Assembly (NCBI RefSeq): GCF_016722765.1
Contig: NZ_JAEQND010000016.1
Coordinates: 37,501-101,500 of the forward strand
DNA from: Ramlibacter alkalitolerans
GTDB taxonomy: Bacteria > Pseudomonadota > Gammaproteobacteria > Burkholderiales > Burkholderiaceae_C
DNA length: 64,000 nt
Direction: 5' to 3'
Shown piece after piece: positions 62,911 to 64,000 of the stretch; position 1 is the first letter of the stretch, and the number at the start of each line of letters is the position of its first letter. The notes below the pieces were generated by a model that worked only from the letters and a program-made list of their open reading frames with translations, made no database searches and was not told where the DNA came from. A program made the translations under genes and the position numbers.

Positions 62911-63962
62911 GAAGACAAGGCGCGCGCGACGCGGCTCACGACGCCGGGCGCGTGCGCCGAATCGATCCAGCGCAGCACCACCACGGCCTGGTGCTTCGGA
63001 TCGATCCACACGTAGTTGCCGCCGGCGCCCACCATGAACCAGCTCTCGCGCGAGGCGTCGGCGAACATCGCCCCCTCGCGATTGAGCCAGGTGAGCCAGC
63101 CGTAGAACGGCGCCACGGCGCAGGGTTGCTGCATGCGCGCTATCCACTGCGCGGGCACCAGCTGCTGGCCGCCGTGCCTGCCGCCATCGAGCAGCAGTTG
63201 CCCGATGCGTGCCTGGTCGCGCGCGCTGATCGACACGCCAGCGCCCCAGTGCGTGCCGCCCGGCACCGACTGCACGCGCATGCCGCCGATCTCCACCCAG
63301 GCGTCGTCGTAGCCGGCCCAGCGGAAATCGCGGCCGGCGCCGATCGGCTGCAGCACGGACTGCGCGAACACTTCCGGCAGCGGCTGGCGGAACAGGTGCA
63401 GCAGCGCCAGCGAGAACTGGTTGATGCGCACGTCGTTGTATTCCCAGTAGGTGCCGGGCCGCTGCAGCACGCGGGCCTCGCCCTTGCGCCCCTGCGGCGG
63501 CTTGGGGTCGTGCGACACGCGCCGGTTGTGCTCGACCTGGTCGGGCATGCCGAGGCAGGTGCCGTGCCATTCGCTGGTCTGTTCCAGCATGTGGGCCCAG
63601 GTGACCTGCCGGTTGTGCGGGTCGTCGAAGCCGATGCCGGGCAGGCGCGAGGCGATCGTCTCGTTGGGGTCCGGCAGCAGGCCGCGCGCATTCGCCACGC
63701 CGGCCAGCAGCGCGAGGTAGGTCTTGGCGATGCTGTAGGTGAGGTCCGCGCGATCCGGCTCGCCCCACGCGGCGACTTCCTCGCCGCGCAGCCAGATCAC
63801 CCCGGAGACGCCGCCGCGCGGATGCACGGGGCCGCGCAGGCGGTTGTACGGCGGCGGGTCGTCGTGATGCACGCCCCATCGGGTGGGATCGGCGGCGGGG
63901 TCGCGCGGCCAGGGGACTTCGTGGTCCTGCGCGAAGCGGATGGCGTCGGAGAAATCGGGCAT
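62907..63962 (-). CDS. Serine hydrolase, class C beta-lactamase fold
   Basis: 351 residues. S-x-x-K active site in LTYSIAKTYLALL near residue 80, Tyr-x-Asn-like YWEYNDVRIN near 177, and the KTG-like C-terminal segment. HMLEQTSEWHGTCLGMPDQV is typical of EstB/penicillin-binding-protein-like carboxylesterases. No signal peptide, so a cytosolic esterase or amidase is more likely than resistance. ATG at 63962. Its 3' end overlaps the convergent PA2778-type gene by 4 nt. Confidence 0.87.
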   Translation of the reverse strand: MPDFSDAIRFAQDHEVPWPRDPAADPTRWGVHHDDPPPYNRLRGPVHPRGGVSGVIWLRGEEVAAWGEPDRADLTYSIAKTYLALLAGVANARGLLPDPNETIASRLPGIGFDDPHNRQVTWAHMLEQTSEWHGTCLGMPDQVEHNRRVSHDPKPPQGRKGEARVLQRPGTYWEYNDVRINQFSLALLHLFRQPLPEVFAQSVLQPIGAGRDFRWAGYDDAWVEIGGMRVQSVPGGTHWGAGVSISARDQARIGQLLLDGGRHGGQQLVPAQWIARMQQPCAVAPFYGWLTWLNREGAMFADASRESWFMVGAGGNYVWIDPKHQAVVVLRWIDSAHAPGVVSRVARALSS

Positions 63963-64000
63963 GGGCCGAGCATAGCGAATGTGCGCTCGTGTGAAACTCC

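Noticed and set aside
62907-63962. Beta-lactam resistance gene
   Set aside because: Class C fold but no signal peptide and sequence closer to esterases.

Overview
The window is GC-rich (about 70 % by eye) and densely coded. Its gene content points to a betaproteobacterium of the Burkholderiales, most likely Comamonadaceae and plausibly Ramlibacter. Pointers are a BktB-type thiolase, a second infA copy with a C-terminal tail, tripartite-tricarboxylate (Tct/Bug) transport genes, an E. coli-type gshA, a zinc-ribbon thioredoxin (TrxC) and the rpsP-rimM-trmD-rplS operon. The genus is inference. I found about 70 protein genes. I saw no rRNA, tRNA, CRISPR array, prophage or transposase gene. No stretch above 300 bases lacks a gene; the longest (61286-61581) holds nothing I recognise.

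Layout. 1-5344: tail of an unrecognised gene, an FtsH paralogue, an ornithine-cyclodeaminase-family gene carrying a short AT-rich insertion, and two tandem paralogues of an unknown small-protein family. 5364-13882 (minus): a run of nine genes centred on acyl-CoA catabolism (SDR, two crotonases, acyl-CoA dehydrogenase, TetR, nitronate monooxygenase, CoA-transferase, metallo-hydrolase, LOG). 14153-21328: a glycan or glycoconjugate cluster (CgeB-like glycosyltransferase, fused nucleotidyltransferase-methyltransferase, PIG-L deacetylase, GT4, FemAB/GNAT-like acyltransferase, facing phosphohexomutase). 21394-31597: Bug receptor, FNR-type sensor, stand-alone receiver, PaoABC-like molybdenum hydroxylase, a pseudo-receiver/Fis regulator and glgC. 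31641-43210: housekeeping (efflux pump, acyltransferase, RhlE-type helicase, orn, M48 protease, rsgA, trxC, nudix, ribosomal operon). 43342-53405: GNAT, phosphate uptake, pseudouridine synthase, secreted intradiol dioxygenase, bktB, a 2OG oxygenase, hemerythrin, SDR, infA. 53645-63962: MarR-tctBA, gshA, HPF-like protein, a PA2779/PA2778-type pair and a serine hydrolase.

Regulatory and repeat structure is the most unusual part. Five loci carry an imperfect palindromic element whose arms read GTAGGCTGG...CCAGCCTAC. One large hairpin with 50-nt arms follows bktB. Three promoters (SDR operon, pseudo-receiver regulator, hemerythrin) share an FNR/CRP-like box exactly 22 nt upstream of a -10-like hexamer, the class II spacing, and an FNR with all four cluster cysteines is encoded at 22511-23302. 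The rpsP and rplS promoters share the string TATAATCGCGGG.
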